DNA from: Desulfobacteraceae bacterium
GTDB taxonomy: Bacteria; Desulfobacterota; Desulfobacteria; Desulfobacterales; Desulfosalsimonadaceae
DNA length: 60,414 nt
Direction: 5' to 3'
Assembly (NCBI GenBank): GCA_011389515.1
Contig: JAABUA010000011.1
Coordinates: forward strand, 1-60,414
Part shown: positions 35,320 to 44,074 of the stretch, in pieces
How positions within the stretch are numbered: position 1 is the first letter of the stretch
Layout: every line of letters begins with the position of its first letter
Position numbers and translations under genes: made by a program
The notes under the pieces: generated by a model
The model's database searches: none
The model's input: the letters and a program-made list of their open reading frames with translations, nothing else
Told to the model about the DNA's origin: nothing

Positions 35320-36672
35320 ATGAAAAAGGCACTACTTTTCTGGATCTGTCTCACAGGTATTGTTTTTATGGTCATCCTGCATACCGCGTGTGTTGAAAAA
35401 AGGCCTGTCGCAGAATCGGATCGGGCAGCGACGAAAATCGATTCATGTGCCGGTTGCCATACCAGCTATCAGACATTGCAGGAACTTGCCGACCCGGATA
35501 CGGATCCGCCGGCCGAGGGCTGTGGGGGAGCGGCGCCGCATATTGAACCATTTGACAGGGTTTTTCTTGGGGGGCCTGGATTTGAGCAATTCAAAAATTC
35601 CATCCATGGCCAGATCGGTTGCACATCCTGCCATGGCGGCATTGACAACACGGCAGACAAGCAGGAAGCCCATTCCGGAAATTTTGTCAAATCCCCTTCA
35701 TCCGTTCCAGAGGCTGCCTGTGGCGACTGCCATTACGACATTGTCGGCAACGTCGAGGGGAGTCTTCACCAGCAGGGTTGGGGGCAGAAAAGAAGCGTCG
35801 CCATGCGTCTGGGATACGATTCATTCGATCAGCTCCCGGATCGTATACATGAAGGGTACGAGCAGAATTGCGCCACCTGTCATGCGGATTGCGGCTCGTG
35901 CCACGTCACCAGGCCACCTGCTGCCGGCGGGGGGCTTGCCAGGGGGCATGATTTCCAGCGCACGCCGGACACCCGCGATGTCTGCGTTTCCTGCCATTCC
36001 AGCAGAGGCGGCCATGCCTATTTTGGTCTTGGCGTCGGTACAAGCCCGGATGTCCACTTGACAAAAGCCGGTTTTGTCTGCACGGACTGCCACGGGCAGA
36101 AAAATGTTCACGGGGACGGCAATATTTACGCCACCCGGTTTGAATCTCCACTCAATCCATCCTGCGACGACTGTCATCCGGGGATGGAAGACGGCAACGC
36201 CTACCATCAGGCACACGTGGGGGATCTTGACTGCTACGTCTGCCACTCCCAGGCTTACAACAATTGCGGCAGTTGCCATGTCGGCGGGGAAGGTGCCAGG
36301 ATTCCATCCCATTTGAGTTTTAAAATCGGCATGAACCCCATTCCTGAAAACAAACCGTATCGGATGGCCCTGCTTCGCCGGACCCTGGCCGCCCCGGATA
36401 CATGGTCCAATTACGGGGTTGAAAAAGCCGAAAACTTCGATGCCAAAACGACGTATAACTATACCACCCCGCACAACATCCAGAAATGGACCTCCCGGAC
36501 GCAAGTAGATGCCGGCGATACCTGCTATGCAAATTGCCACATCCGGCCGGATGCGCCTGAAAACCACAATCGGGAACTGTATCTGTTTGAAAAGGATTTA
36601 AAGGAAGAGTGGGAAAAAACCGCAAACAAGCATATCGTCGTTGACGGCAGGCTTCCGGAAGGATGGGAATAA
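35320..36672 (+). CDS. multihaem cytochrome c lipoprotein (ExtM-like)
   Basis: 450 residues from ATG 35320 (GGAGG upstream). The signal peptide ends in a lipobox, LHTAC, so it is lipid-anchored. Ten CxxCH motifs are present (CAGCH, CTSCH, CGDCH, CATCH, CGSCH, CVSCH, CTDCH, CDDCH, CYVCH, CGSCH) plus one CYANCH, a CX3CH motif, near the end. It is followed 45 bases later by a rhodanese lipoprotein. The same pairing occurs in Ext-type extracellular and selenite/tellurite reduction loci of Geobacter relatives; the assignment is by resemblance only. No porin gene lies nearby. Confidence 0.7.
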   Translation: MKKALLFWICLTGIVFMVILHTACVEKRPVAESDRAATKIDSCAGCHTSYQTLQELADPDTDPPAEGCGGAAPHIEPFDRVFLGGPGFEQFKNSIHGQIGCTSCHGGIDNTADKQEAHSGNFVKSPSSVPEAACGDCHYDIVGNVEGSLHQQGWGQKRSVAMRLGYDSFDQLPDRIHEGYEQNCATCHADCGSCHVTRPPAAGGGLARGHDFQRTPDTRDVCVSCHSSRGGHAYFGLGVGTSPDVHLTKAGFVCTDCHGQKNVHGDGNIYATRFESPLNPSCDDCHPGMEDGNAYHQAHVGDLDCYVCHSQAYNNCGSCHVGGEGARIPSHLSFKIGMNPIPENKPYRMALLRRTLAAPDTWSNYGVEKAENFDAKTTYNYTTPHNIQKWTSRTQVDAGDTCYANCHIRPDAPENHNRELYLFEKDLKEEWEKTANKHIVVDGRLPEGWE

Positions 36673-36717
36673 AAAAGGCAAATCAATACAAACAATATCT
36701 GGAATCAGGAGCTGAAA

Positions 36718-37746
36718 ATGAAAAATATCAGGAAAAGACTTTTATGGATCGGCTTGCTGGGGGTGATGCTTTTGACCCTCATGTCCGGTTGCGCCCATTT
36801 GGGGCAGAAGCCGGAGCCTGTCAATGAGGCGCAGATCCTGCTCGATTTTTTTGAAAATGAGCGGGATTATCTGCATACGGGAGGCTCCTTTGTTATCACC
36901 GCACAGAACCTCAGAGTAAATATGCTCACCCGGCCGGAAAAGCAGTACCTGATAGATGTCCGCTCTCCGGAAGCCTTTGCAAAAGGGCATATTGCCGGAT
37001 CCGTCCATGTGGACATCACTGATGTATACAACCATGTGAAAGGTATTGATGCGGATGCCTACGAAAACATCGTTTTGATATGTTTTGCCGGCCAGGCCAC
37101 CGGCTACCAGACGTCCCTGCTCCGGGCAGCCGGCTATGAGAACACCGTTTCGCTGAAGTATGGCATCAGTTCCTGGTCCCATGTTTTTGCCGAGGATTCA
37201 TGGCTGAAAAATATTAGCAGCCAGCGCCAGGCCGAATTTGTTCACACGGAATCGCCGCCCAAGAAAGCACCAGGGCCGCTTCCGCGGCTCAATACCGGCA
37301 AAACCGACCCGGAAGAAATCCTGGAAGCCAGGCTCGAAACGCTTTTCGCCGAAGGCTTCGGGCCGGTCATGGTCGGACATTGCTGCCTTTTCAATGATTT
37401 TTATGCCAATGGTGGTTATTACATCGTCAATTACTGGGCCCCGGATTTTTACCGCAAACAGGGGCACGTTCCCGGGGCGGTCAATTATCCCCCCGGAACC
37501 CAGCCGTTCAGAAGCGAAAATGATCTTTTGACCCTTTCTACGGATATCCCCAACGTCATTTACTGCTACACCGGTCAGACCAGTGCCTATATCGCGGGAT
37601 ATTTGCGAATTCTCGGGTATGATGCCCGTTCCCTGCTGTTTGGCGCCAATGCCATGATATACGACAGGATGCGCGAAAACAATGTGCCAAATACGTTTTT
37701 GCCCGCCACTGAAATCATGAATTATGAATATGTTACCGGGGAATGA
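36718..37746 (+). CDS. double-rhodanese lipoprotein (ExtH-like)
   Basis: 342 residues with a lipobox at Cys25 (LMSGC). Two rhodanese domains lie at about 60-165 and 205-325, with active-site cysteines Cys122 (ICFAGQ) and Cys283 (YCYTGQTSA). Both domains therefore keep a catalytic cysteine. Rhodaneses carry sulfane sulfur (or selenium); a lipid-anchored one would act in the periplasm or outer membrane. It is in one operon with the multihaem lipoprotein and is followed by a foldback repeat and a terminator. Confidence 0.8.
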   Translation: MKNIRKRLLWIGLLGVMLLTLMSGCAHLGQKPEPVNEAQILLDFFENERDYLHTGGSFVITAQNLRVNMLTRPEKQYLIDVRSPEAFAKGHIAGSVHVDITDVYNHVKGIDADAYENIVLICFAGQATGYQTSLLRAAGYENTVSLKYGISSWSHVFAEDSWLKNISSQRQAEFVHTESPPKKAPGPLPRLNTGKTDPEEILEARLETLFAEGFGPVMVGHCCLFNDFYANGGYYIVNYWAPDFYRKQGHVPGAVNYPPGTQPFRSENDLLTLSTDIPNVIYCYTGQTSAYIAGYLRILGYDARSLLFGANAMIYDRMRENNVPNTFLPATEIMNYEYVTGE

Positions 37747-37876
37747 TACCAACGGGAACGCAGCCCTCTGGCGGCGTTGTGAGGCTCTTCAAAATGCTCA
37801 CATATTACGTATATGTTCCGCTTTCTCATCACCTCACGCCTTGCCAGCGGGCGCGATCTTTTTTTTGAGATAGCTT
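37745..37876 (+). repeat. foldback repeat, family C
   Basis: Two imperfect arms, 37759-37784 and 37832-37855 (core CTGGCGGCG and CGCCTTGCCAG), enclose a tip with ACATATTACGTATATGT. The right end TTTTGAGATAGCTT resembles the right end of family B. It starts at the TGA of the rhodanese gene. The palindromic tip with TAC/GTA is a feature shared with families A and B. Confidence 0.6.
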
Positions 37877-37883
37877 GTAATCA

Positions 37884-37918
37884 AAATCCCGAAGCCCTTG
37901 CCGGCTTCGGGATTTTTG
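37884..37918 (+). terminator. rho-independent terminator after the rhodanese gene
   Basis: AAATCCCGAAGCC (37884-37896) pairs perfectly with GGCTTCGGGATTT (37903-37915), followed by TTTTT. It closes the cytochrome-rhodanese transcript. Confidence 0.9.
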
Positions 37919-37972
37919 TCTCAAGCCGTTTGTTTGCATTATTTTATCGATTATTTGCCTTTATGTAGATTG

Positions 37973-39334
37973 ATGCGAAACATCGGAAATTACCGACTGC
38001 TTGAAATACTGGGATACGGCGGCATGGCCCGGGTGTTCAAGGTAATGCATCTTGAACGGGGAACGCTATTGGCGCTGAAATTGCTCAGGCCCAGCGAGAT
38101 GACGGCCCGCCTGCTTGGAGAAGAGGAGATCCGGCGGCGTTTTTTCGATGAGGCCCGGATTATGGGAATGCTCCGGCATCCGCACATCGCTGCAGTTCAT
38201 GAAACGGGTGAATATGCAGGTCATCCCTTTTTCGTCCAGGAGTATCTCTGCTTTAATCTGGGTATGCTGATCGGGGAATCCGTAAGGGTTGAGGGGCTCA
38301 CCAGGCCATTGTCGCCTATAAAAGCAGCCCGTATGATATCACAGACCCTCGACGGGCTGGCCGTGCTGCACGATGCCGGTATTGTTCACAGGGATATAAA
38401 GCCGGGGAATCTCATGCTCACCCGGCAGGCGGATATCAAGATCATCGATTTGGGCCTTTCCAGGCGGGAAGGCAAAGTACAGAAGCATCCCTCGGCCATG
38501 ATCATCGGATCGCCTTATTATGCCGCCCCTGAACAGGAGGCGGACCCGGAAACGGCCGGTTCCAGGGCGGATCTGTATTCCGTTGGTGTGGTATTTTACA
38601 GAATGGTAACCGGGAAGCTGCCGGACCATACCCGCGGGTATTCGGATCACCATTCGTTTTTGGGTGCCGAGTGGGCCGTATTTTTAAAAACCGTCCTGGC
38701 ACCGGAGCCGCACAAACGCTTTTCCAACGCACGGGCAATGAAAAAGGCAACAGAGGAACTGGGCCGTCAATGGGAAAAAAGGCGCGACCAGGTCTGCCGA
38801 CTGCCGGAAAGCACAACAACGACTGTCGTTATTCCTGCGGCTTCCCGCGCTGCCTTGCGCAGTAAGCCGGTACGCACCGGAAGCGGAATTCCATTGGTTT
38901 CCAGTGGGTTGAATCGTCTTTTGCAGCCCGTTTCCCATATTGAAAACACTTTTGAAAAACACGATGACGGCACCCTGGACCTCTCCACTAACCTGGTGTG
39001 GGCTGCATCCGCATCTGACGTACCCATGGACCTGGAGCATGCCATGGACTTTGTCGCCATATTGAACCGTAAGCGCTTTGCCCGGAGACCGCCGCCGGAA
39101 TGGCGACTGCCAACCATTGATGAACTGGTAAGCCTGCTTCGCAAGCGCGATAGCCTGGAGACATTCTGCAAACCATCCATGGAACAGTTGAAGAAGATTA
39201 CCTGGCTTTGGAGCGCGGATATGCAGACAAAGATAAAAGCCTGGATAGTAGACCTCGAGCAGGGAGCCGTAATGCCCCTGGACCGCATGTGCAGCATTCA
39301 TGTACTGCCGGTCAGAGACAGTGGAAATGCGTAA
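37973..39334 (+). CDS. Ser/Thr protein kinase with C-terminal DUF1566-like domain
   Basis: 453 residues from ATG 37973; an upstream in-frame start at 37898 lies inside the terminator. The kinase domain (about 7-265) has the glycine loop GYGGMARVF, Lys36 in LALKLL, HRDIKPGN (139-146), DLG in place of DFG (159), and APEQ. The catalytic residues are therefore present. A linker leads to a DUF1566-like domain (about 345-453: GTLDLSTNLVWAAS, WRLPTIDELVSLL). There is no membrane segment, unlike PknB. Only 172 bases before a DUF2914/c-di-AMP gene pair. Confidence 0.88.
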   Translation: MRNIGNYRLLEILGYGGMARVFKVMHLERGTLLALKLLRPSEMTARLLGEEEIRRRFFDEARIMGMLRHPHIAAVHETGEYAGHPFFVQEYLCFNLGMLIGESVRVEGLTRPLSPIKAARMISQTLDGLAVLHDAGIVHRDIKPGNLMLTRQADIKIIDLGLSRREGKVQKHPSAMIIGSPYYAAPEQEADPETAGSRADLYSVGVVFYRMVTGKLPDHTRGYSDHHSFLGAEWAVFLKTVLAPEPHKRFSNARAMKKATEELGRQWEKRRDQVCRLPESTTTTVVIPAASRAALRSKPVRTGSGIPLVSSGLNRLLQPVSHIENTFEKHDDGTLDLSTNLVWAASASDVPMDLEHAMDFVAILNRKRFARRPPPEWRLPTIDELVSLLRKRDSLETFCKPSMEQLKKITWLWSADMQTKIKAWIVDLEQGAVMPLDRMCSIHVLPVRDSGNA

Positions 39335-39506
39335 AATGATATCCACCAGGCAGTTGCACCTTTTTCTAAACGTATGTCAATGGGGCCTTTTCCGGGCAGG
39401 CCCGGTGTGCGGTTTTTCTACAGTGTTTTGCTCCTTTTCCATTGCAAAAAACATAAAACGGTTTCATAAGAGGGGTATGAAAACATATGATAGACAAGGA
39501 AATAAC

Positions 39507-39920
39507 ATGTATTTTCGCCTTGTTTGCACCGGCATTTTACTGTTAGCGGTTATGGGGACATTTTCTTCCGGTTTTGCCCAGAACCCTCAAAAACAGGTGC
39601 TGTCCCTGGAACAGGCAGTCGTATGCGAGGATATCGAAGACTTTCGGCCCGTTAATCCGGGACTCGCTTTTTCCATTGAAAATGGCAGCATCATATGTTT
39701 TACGCGTTTTGCAGTCATTTCGAGGGAAACGTTCATTTGGCACCGGTGGTATCGGAAAGGTGAGCTGGTAGCGGAGAAGCAGCTTGTCTTGAAGCCGCCG
39801 CAATGGTCGACCTACAGCCTTATCCAGCTGCGTGAATTCGACAAGGGTCCATGGCGCATAGATATCGTGGATGCAAATGATCAGGTTTTAACCACTTTAC
39901 GATTCAGCGTAATTGAATAG
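39507..39920 (+). CDS. DUF2914 family secreted protein
   Basis: 137 residues from ATG 39507 (AAGGA upstream); a start at 39477 is also possible. A signal peptide ends near SGFAQ. The body shows EDFRPVNPGLAFS, then FIWHRWYRKGELVAEKQL and PWRIDIVDANDQVLTTLRFSV, typical of DUF2914. The function of the family is not known. It ends six bases before the diadenylate cyclase gene, so the two are likely in one operon. Confidence 0.85.
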   Translation: MYFRLVCTGILLLAVMGTFSSGFAQNPQKQVLSLEQAVVCEDIEDFRPVNPGLAFSIENGSIICFTRFAVISRETFIWHRWYRKGELVAEKQLVLKPPQWSTYSLIQLREFDKGPWRIDIVDANDQVLTTLRFSVIE

Positions 39921-39926
39921 CGGCCC

Positions 39927-41366
39927 ATGATACCCATAGAACCCCTGACCACTATGATTCGCTGGCAGGATATCATTGATATCCTTCTGAATGCATACAT
40001 CCTTTTCCGTCTCTATGTCCTTTTCCGCGGTACGCAGGTGATGCGCGTGGTAGCTGGCCTGGCCTTTCTGTGGTTGTTTCAGTTGGTGGCCTCCCAGATG
40101 GGCCTTGTCGTTACGAGTTGGGTCATGCAGGGGATTGCCGCGGTCGCCGCCCTCATCATTATTATTGTTTTCAGAAATGAAATCCGCAATGTGCTTCAGG
40201 CCCAGAACATGCGGGCAATCCTGTGGGGTTTTCCCAGGAAAAACACGCTGACCCCGGTAGATATTCTGACAGAAAGTGTCAGCGAGTTGTCTCGTGGCCG
40301 TATCGGCGCGTTGATTATTATTCCTGGAAAAGAGGATATCAAGGATAAAGTCCAGGGTGGAGTTGAATGGCATGGCTTGATATCAAAGGAAATGCTGCTT
40401 TCCATTTTCTGGAATGGCAATCCCGTCCATGACGGAGCGGTGGTGATTGAGGGAAGGCGTATCACCAGGGTTGGTACCATTTTGCCGCTTTCTCTGCGTC
40501 AGGACCTCCCGGAGAGATTCGGCACCCGGCACCGGGCCGCATTGGGGCTCACCCAGAATTCGGATGCCATGGTAATCGTGGTCTCCGAGGAAACCGGCAA
40601 TATAATCCTGGCCAAAGGCAATGAAATCATCGACATCCATGACGGGCAGGTATTGCGGCATAACCTGCGCCGTCACCTGGGCATCGGACAGGATTCGGTA
40701 AAGGGAGTCAAGCGCGAAAGCCTGGAACTGGCCGCCGCAGGTCTGGTATGCCTGCTTTGCATCATCGCCGTCTGGTTCAGCTTTACAAAAGCCATGGACA
40801 CGCTGCGAGTCATCGAGGTGCCGGTGGAATTTACCAATCGCAAGGCGGACCTGGATATTTTTGGCACCTCCGCCAGTAATATCCGTCTTTATCTTATCGG
40901 AGCAGGCCCCTTAATCAAGCATATCCAGTCAGACCAGGTCAAGGTCTCAATCGATCTGTCACAGGCGGAGATCGGGACAAATACATTTAATTTGAGTGCC
41001 AAAAATATAAGTCTTCCGCCAGGTATCCGGCTGAACCGCATGGAGCCGGTTGTTTTGACGGTAAGCGTGGACAAACTCTCTTCCAAACGGATTCCCATCC
41101 AGGTCGATTGGGTGGGGAGTCCGCCTGCGGGTATGCGGTTGGAGTCTGCTGTTCTTTCTCCATCAACCATACGCATGGTCGGGGCCAGCAGGCAGCTGGA
41201 AGCCATTGATACCATTTATACGGAGCCGGTGGATATCGGAAAGCTTTCTTCTTCGGGAACATTCCATACCAAACTGCTTCTGGAGCCCGCTTCCGCGCAG
41301 ATTGCTGATGGAGAAGCCGACCGGATAGAAGTCACGTACATTATGAGGGAGCGCACTCCCCTATAA
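39927..41366 (+). CDS. cdaA: fused diadenylate cyclase (CdaA) and YbbR (CdaR) protein
   Basis: 479 residues. Three N-terminal helices are followed by the DAC domain (about 90-250), which makes c-di-AMP from two ATP. The catalytic signatures DGA (169-171) and RHR (201-203) are intact. A further membrane helix (about 262-282) leads to a periplasmic region with two YbbR-type repeats (about 290-475). In Gram-positive bacteria CdaA and its regulator CdaR are separate adjacent genes; here they are one chain. Normal E. coli-like bacteria lack this enzyme. Confidence 0.9.
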   Translation: MIPIEPLTTMIRWQDIIDILLNAYILFRLYVLFRGTQVMRVVAGLAFLWLFQLVASQMGLVVTSWVMQGIAAVAALIIIIVFRNEIRNVLQAQNMRAILWGFPRKNTLTPVDILTESVSELSRGRIGALIIIPGKEDIKDKVQGGVEWHGLISKEMLLSIFWNGNPVHDGAVVIEGRRITRVGTILPLSLRQDLPERFGTRHRAALGLTQNSDAMVIVVSEETGNIILAKGNEIIDIHDGQVLRHNLRRHLGIGQDSVKGVKRESLELAAAGLVCLLCIIAVWFSFTKAMDTLRVIEVPVEFTNRKADLDIFGTSASNIRLYLIGAGPLIKHIQSDQVKVSIDLSQAEIGTNTFNLSAKNISLPPGIRLNRMEPVVLTVSVDKLSSKRIPIQVDWVGSPPAGMRLESAVLSPSTIRMVGASRQLEAIDTIYTEPVDIGKLSSSGTFHTKLLLEPASAQIADGEADRIEVTYIMRERTPL

Positions 41367-41458
41367 GCTCCTGTTTCAATTGTTTTACGAAAAAAAACCA
41401 AAGGTTGGAAAGGGTAATGGCAAAGGCATAGAAACACGAACAAGAGCAGGGGAAAAAT

Positions 41459-42064
41459 ATGCGATCAGAAGCGCCTATTTTTGAAAAAATTTACAATGAT
41501 TACCTTGCCGAAGTGGCGGCCCTCGATCTGACCGGGAAATCGGAATTGCTGGGGATCCGGGTGGATGGAAACGCCATCGGGATCCCCTTTTTCAATAAAT
41601 GGTACACCATTACAGCGAAGAGAATCACAGACCGGAAGGGGAACCGTCCCCAGCATTCGATCAGCGTCATCCTTTGCAAATATCTGCTTCTTTGCCCTGA
41701 AATCCCCGGGAAAGAAAAGGAACTCGTAACATACAAGGATTTCCGGGATGGGGCTCCCTATGTCCTTGGCTTCAGGAATACCGCCGAAAAACCGATATCC
41801 AGGGCTTATTCCGGCAACATCGATGCCCTTGAAACACACTGCCAGGCGCTGGGGGGAAAGCCTTGCGACCTGGGCATCTCCTGCGACTTGTCCTATGTGT
41901 TTCAGGCCCTGCCGGAAGTGCCGATTTACATGGTGTATAACGATGAAGACGAGGATTTTCCAGCGGACTCCTCCCTGCTGTTTGAAAAGCGAGCGGCCCA
42001 TTATCTCGATATGGAATGTATCGCCATGATCGGGATGGTTCTGGCCCAACGGCTTGCACCATGA
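41459..42064 (+). CDS. DUF3786 domain protein
   Basis: 201 residues, no signal peptide. It shows GIPFFNKWYTITAKRI, the central YVLGFRNTAEKPISRAYSGN, and YMVYNDEDEDFPADSSLLFE, which fit DUF3786. This family is common in strict anaerobes (sulfate reducers, acetogens) and sometimes lies beside corrinoid-protein genes. No activity is established. It converges with the next gene, four bases apart. Confidence 0.8.
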   Translation: MRSEAPIFEKIYNDYLAEVAALDLTGKSELLGIRVDGNAIGIPFFNKWYTITAKRITDRKGNRPQHSISVILCKYLLLCPEIPGKEKELVTYKDFRDGAPYVLGFRNTAEKPISRAYSGNIDALETHCQALGGKPCDLGISCDLSYVFQALPEVPIYMVYNDEDEDFPADSSLLFEKRAAHYLDMECIAMIGMVLAQRLAP

Positions 42065-42068
42065 TCTG

Positions 42069-43067
42069 CTACAAGCGGTGATCCAGCACAATTTTTCCGC
42101 TGGACTCTCCTTTTAAAAACGCCTTTAACGCGGCATCAAGGTCTCTGCGGCCAATATCCCTGGCTGTCTTTTCGGTCCGGGAACAGGCCCATTCGCCGGC
42201 CAGCTTCTTCCAGACCACCTTTTTGTCATCTAATGGAATTTCAACGGAATCCACCCCGAGCAGATTCACCCCCCGAAGGATGAACGGCAGTACCGTGGTT
42301 TCCAGTTGCGCACCAGCCACCAGCCCGCAGCAGGAAACAGAACCGCCCGGCAGAATCTGCTTCAACAGCTCGGCCAAAGGGGTGCCGCCGACCGTATCGA
42401 CAGCGTTGGCGAACAGGGGCTTACGGAGAGGTTTTTTATCCGGAGAAATGGCTTCCCGACCGACCACTTCCGAAGCCCCGAGTTGCTTCAGGGTATCGGC
42501 AAGGCCGGGTTTCCCGCTCACCGCGACAACGTGAAAGCCTATTTTCGAAAGTATTTCAACGGCAACACTTCCCACCGCACCGCTTGCACCGGTCACGGCC
42601 ACTTTGCCCTGCTCCGGTGCCGCCCCCATTTTCAGCAGCTTGGTCACGGAAAGGCCTGCAGTCAGACCGGCGGTGCCATAAACCATTGCCGTGCGCGTAT
42701 CCCAGCCGACCGGCATCTCCACGCACCAGTGCGCCGGTACGCGAATATATTGCCCGAAACCGCCGGCTGTATTCATCCCCAGGTCATACCCCGTCACGAC
42801 AACCTTCGCGCCTATAGCGGGGCTGTCCGTGCCGGATTCCATCACTTCACCTGCGGCATCAATACCCGGCGTGTGAGGATAGTTACGGGTAACCCCCTTA
42901 TTGCCGGAAGCGGAAAGCGCATCCTTATAGTTCAGGGATGAGTGATTTACCCGGATAAGCACCTCGTTTTCTGGCAGATCCGCAATATGACAGGTCTCTT
43001 CTTCCCCGGTATATTCGCCGTTTTTTTCATGAACCCGCCATGCTTTGTATTCGCTGTTTTTCGTCAT
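42069..43067 (-). CDS. acuI: YhdH/AcuI-type NADPH-dependent quinone/acrylyl-CoA reductase
   Basis: 332 residues from ATG 43067, after AGGAGGAG. A zinc-independent medium-chain dehydrogenase of the YhdH/YhfP group: NHSSLNYKDALS, TPGIDAAGEV, then the nucleotide loop TGASGAVGSVAVEIL. Members reduce acrylyl-CoA to propionyl-CoA, or quinones. The precise substrate is uncertain. A frame starting at 43142 lies inside the upstream repeat and was not used. Confidence 0.85.
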   Translation of the reverse strand: MTKNSEYKAWRVHEKNGEYTGEEETCHIADLPENEVLIRVNHSSLNYKDALSASGNKGVTRNYPHTPGIDAAGEVMESGTDSPAIGAKVVVTGYDLGMNTAGGFGQYIRVPAHWCVEMPVGWDTRTAMVYGTAGLTAGLSVTKLLKMGAAPEQGKVAVTGASGAVGSVAVEILSKIGFHVVAVSGKPGLADTLKQLGASEVVGREAISPDKKPLRKPLFANAVDTVGGTPLAELLKQILPGGSVSCCGLVAGAQLETTVLPFILRGVNLLGVDSVEIPLDDKKVVWKKLAGEWACSRTEKTARDIGRRDLDAALKAFLKGESSGKIVLDHRL

Positions 43068-43128
43068 TGTCTCCTCCTGTATGGACAGCAGTGTATAAAA
43101 ATGTTTCAGCCGTATTGTTTTATCGAAC

Positions 43129-43270
43129 AGAACCCATTTCAAAATTCGGATTTCGGTTCAAGACCCTTGCGGCGTCTTGTTTCAAACCGCAGACATACGC
43201 GAGTATTTCGAGGATTTGAAATAAGACGCCAACAAAATTAGGGCCGAAAGACAATTTTGAGATAGGTTCT
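43129..43270. repeat. foldback repeat, family B, copy 1
   Basis: 142 bases with inverted ends: AGAACCCATTTCAAAATTC at the left and, read from the right, AGAACCTATCTCAAAATTG. Inside, GGCGTCTTGTTTCAAA (43171-43186) pairs with TTTGAAATAAGACGCC (43215-43230), one mismatch. The tip has ATAC-GCGA-GTAT. The right end lies two bases from the stop codon of the thioesterase gene. It fills the space between the thioesterase and acuI genes, both minus strand. Confidence 0.85.
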
Positions 43271-43272
43271 TT

Positions 43273-43818
43273 TCAAAGGTTCATTATACCGGATACGGGC
43301 GCTTCCCAGTCGATTTTTCGGTCCTGATCGAGCCGAACATCTATCTTATCTGCTATAAAAGCAGGAAAAGGAGCGGAACGACGCTGCTTCAGGTCGGCAT
43401 GGGTGCCCAGTGCTTCAAAACTGGACGCCACCTGAAGGGTCGTCTCGTTGATCATAAAGTGCATGAAATGAAACCGCTTGTCAGTGCGGCCAAGTACCCG
43501 GGTGTGTAGGGCCACTGTCTGTCCCGCGTGGATTTCACTGAAGTAATTGAGAAAATGTCTCAGGGCAAAAGCGCCGGCATGAAAGGTCTTCAGGTAGTCT
43601 GAAGTCATTCCGATGGTGTCAAAAAAGTGCCAGGTTGCCTGATCATACAGGGCCATATACCATCGCACGTTCATATGCCCCATGGCATCGAGGTAGTCGT
43701 TCGGGATGGTCTCGCGGTAATAAAGCGGCAGTTCCTGGAGCCGTGCCAGGGTTACCCGGCATCCGTTTTGCGGCTCCCTTATGCCGCAATTGTTCTCGTT
43801 ATCTGTGGGCATGGTCAT
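43273..43818 (-). CDS. acyl-CoA thioesterase (hot-dog fold)
   Basis: 181 residues. The hot-dog core starts with YLDAMGHMNVRWYMALYDQAT, where the aspartate and the H-M-N-V pattern are those of the 4-hydroxybenzoyl-CoA/YbgC thioesterases. There is no signal peptide. It would cleave acyl-CoA in the cytoplasm; the chain length cannot be told. ATG 43818 is used; 43812 is also possible. It is upstream of acuI on the same strand, with a foldback repeat between them. Confidence 0.82.
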   Translation of the reverse strand: MTMPTDNENNCGIREPQNGCRVTLARLQELPLYYRETIPNDYLDAMGHMNVRWYMALYDQATWHFFDTIGMTSDYLKTFHAGAFALRHFLNYFSEIHAGQTVALHTRVLGRTDKRFHFMHFMINETTLQVASSFEALGTHADLKQRRSAPFPAFIADKIDVRLDQDRKIDWEAPVSGIMNL

Positions 43819-44074
43819 TTATCCTGTTTTGTAAGGAGATGGTGGCATCTTACGCACCATATACGCTTTACTAAACATTTCATCCAAAAGCAATGTTGTC
43901 AAGCCCCGGATATTATAACTATGAACCAGCAGCAGTTTCAGATCAAATTCTTCGCAAGCCTGCTTGATATTGCAATCAGACCGATTATATTTTTAACAAA
44001 GGCAGCTGTTATCATGTATGAATAGCGGGTTCCGGAACAACCCGGTTTCACACGATGAAAAGGGAGGGATGAGC

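Noticed and set aside
43921-44025. Plus-strand ORF of 34 codons with a hydrophobic middle
   Set aside because: There is no ribosome binding site and no known match; it overlaps nothing, but support is too weak to call a gene.
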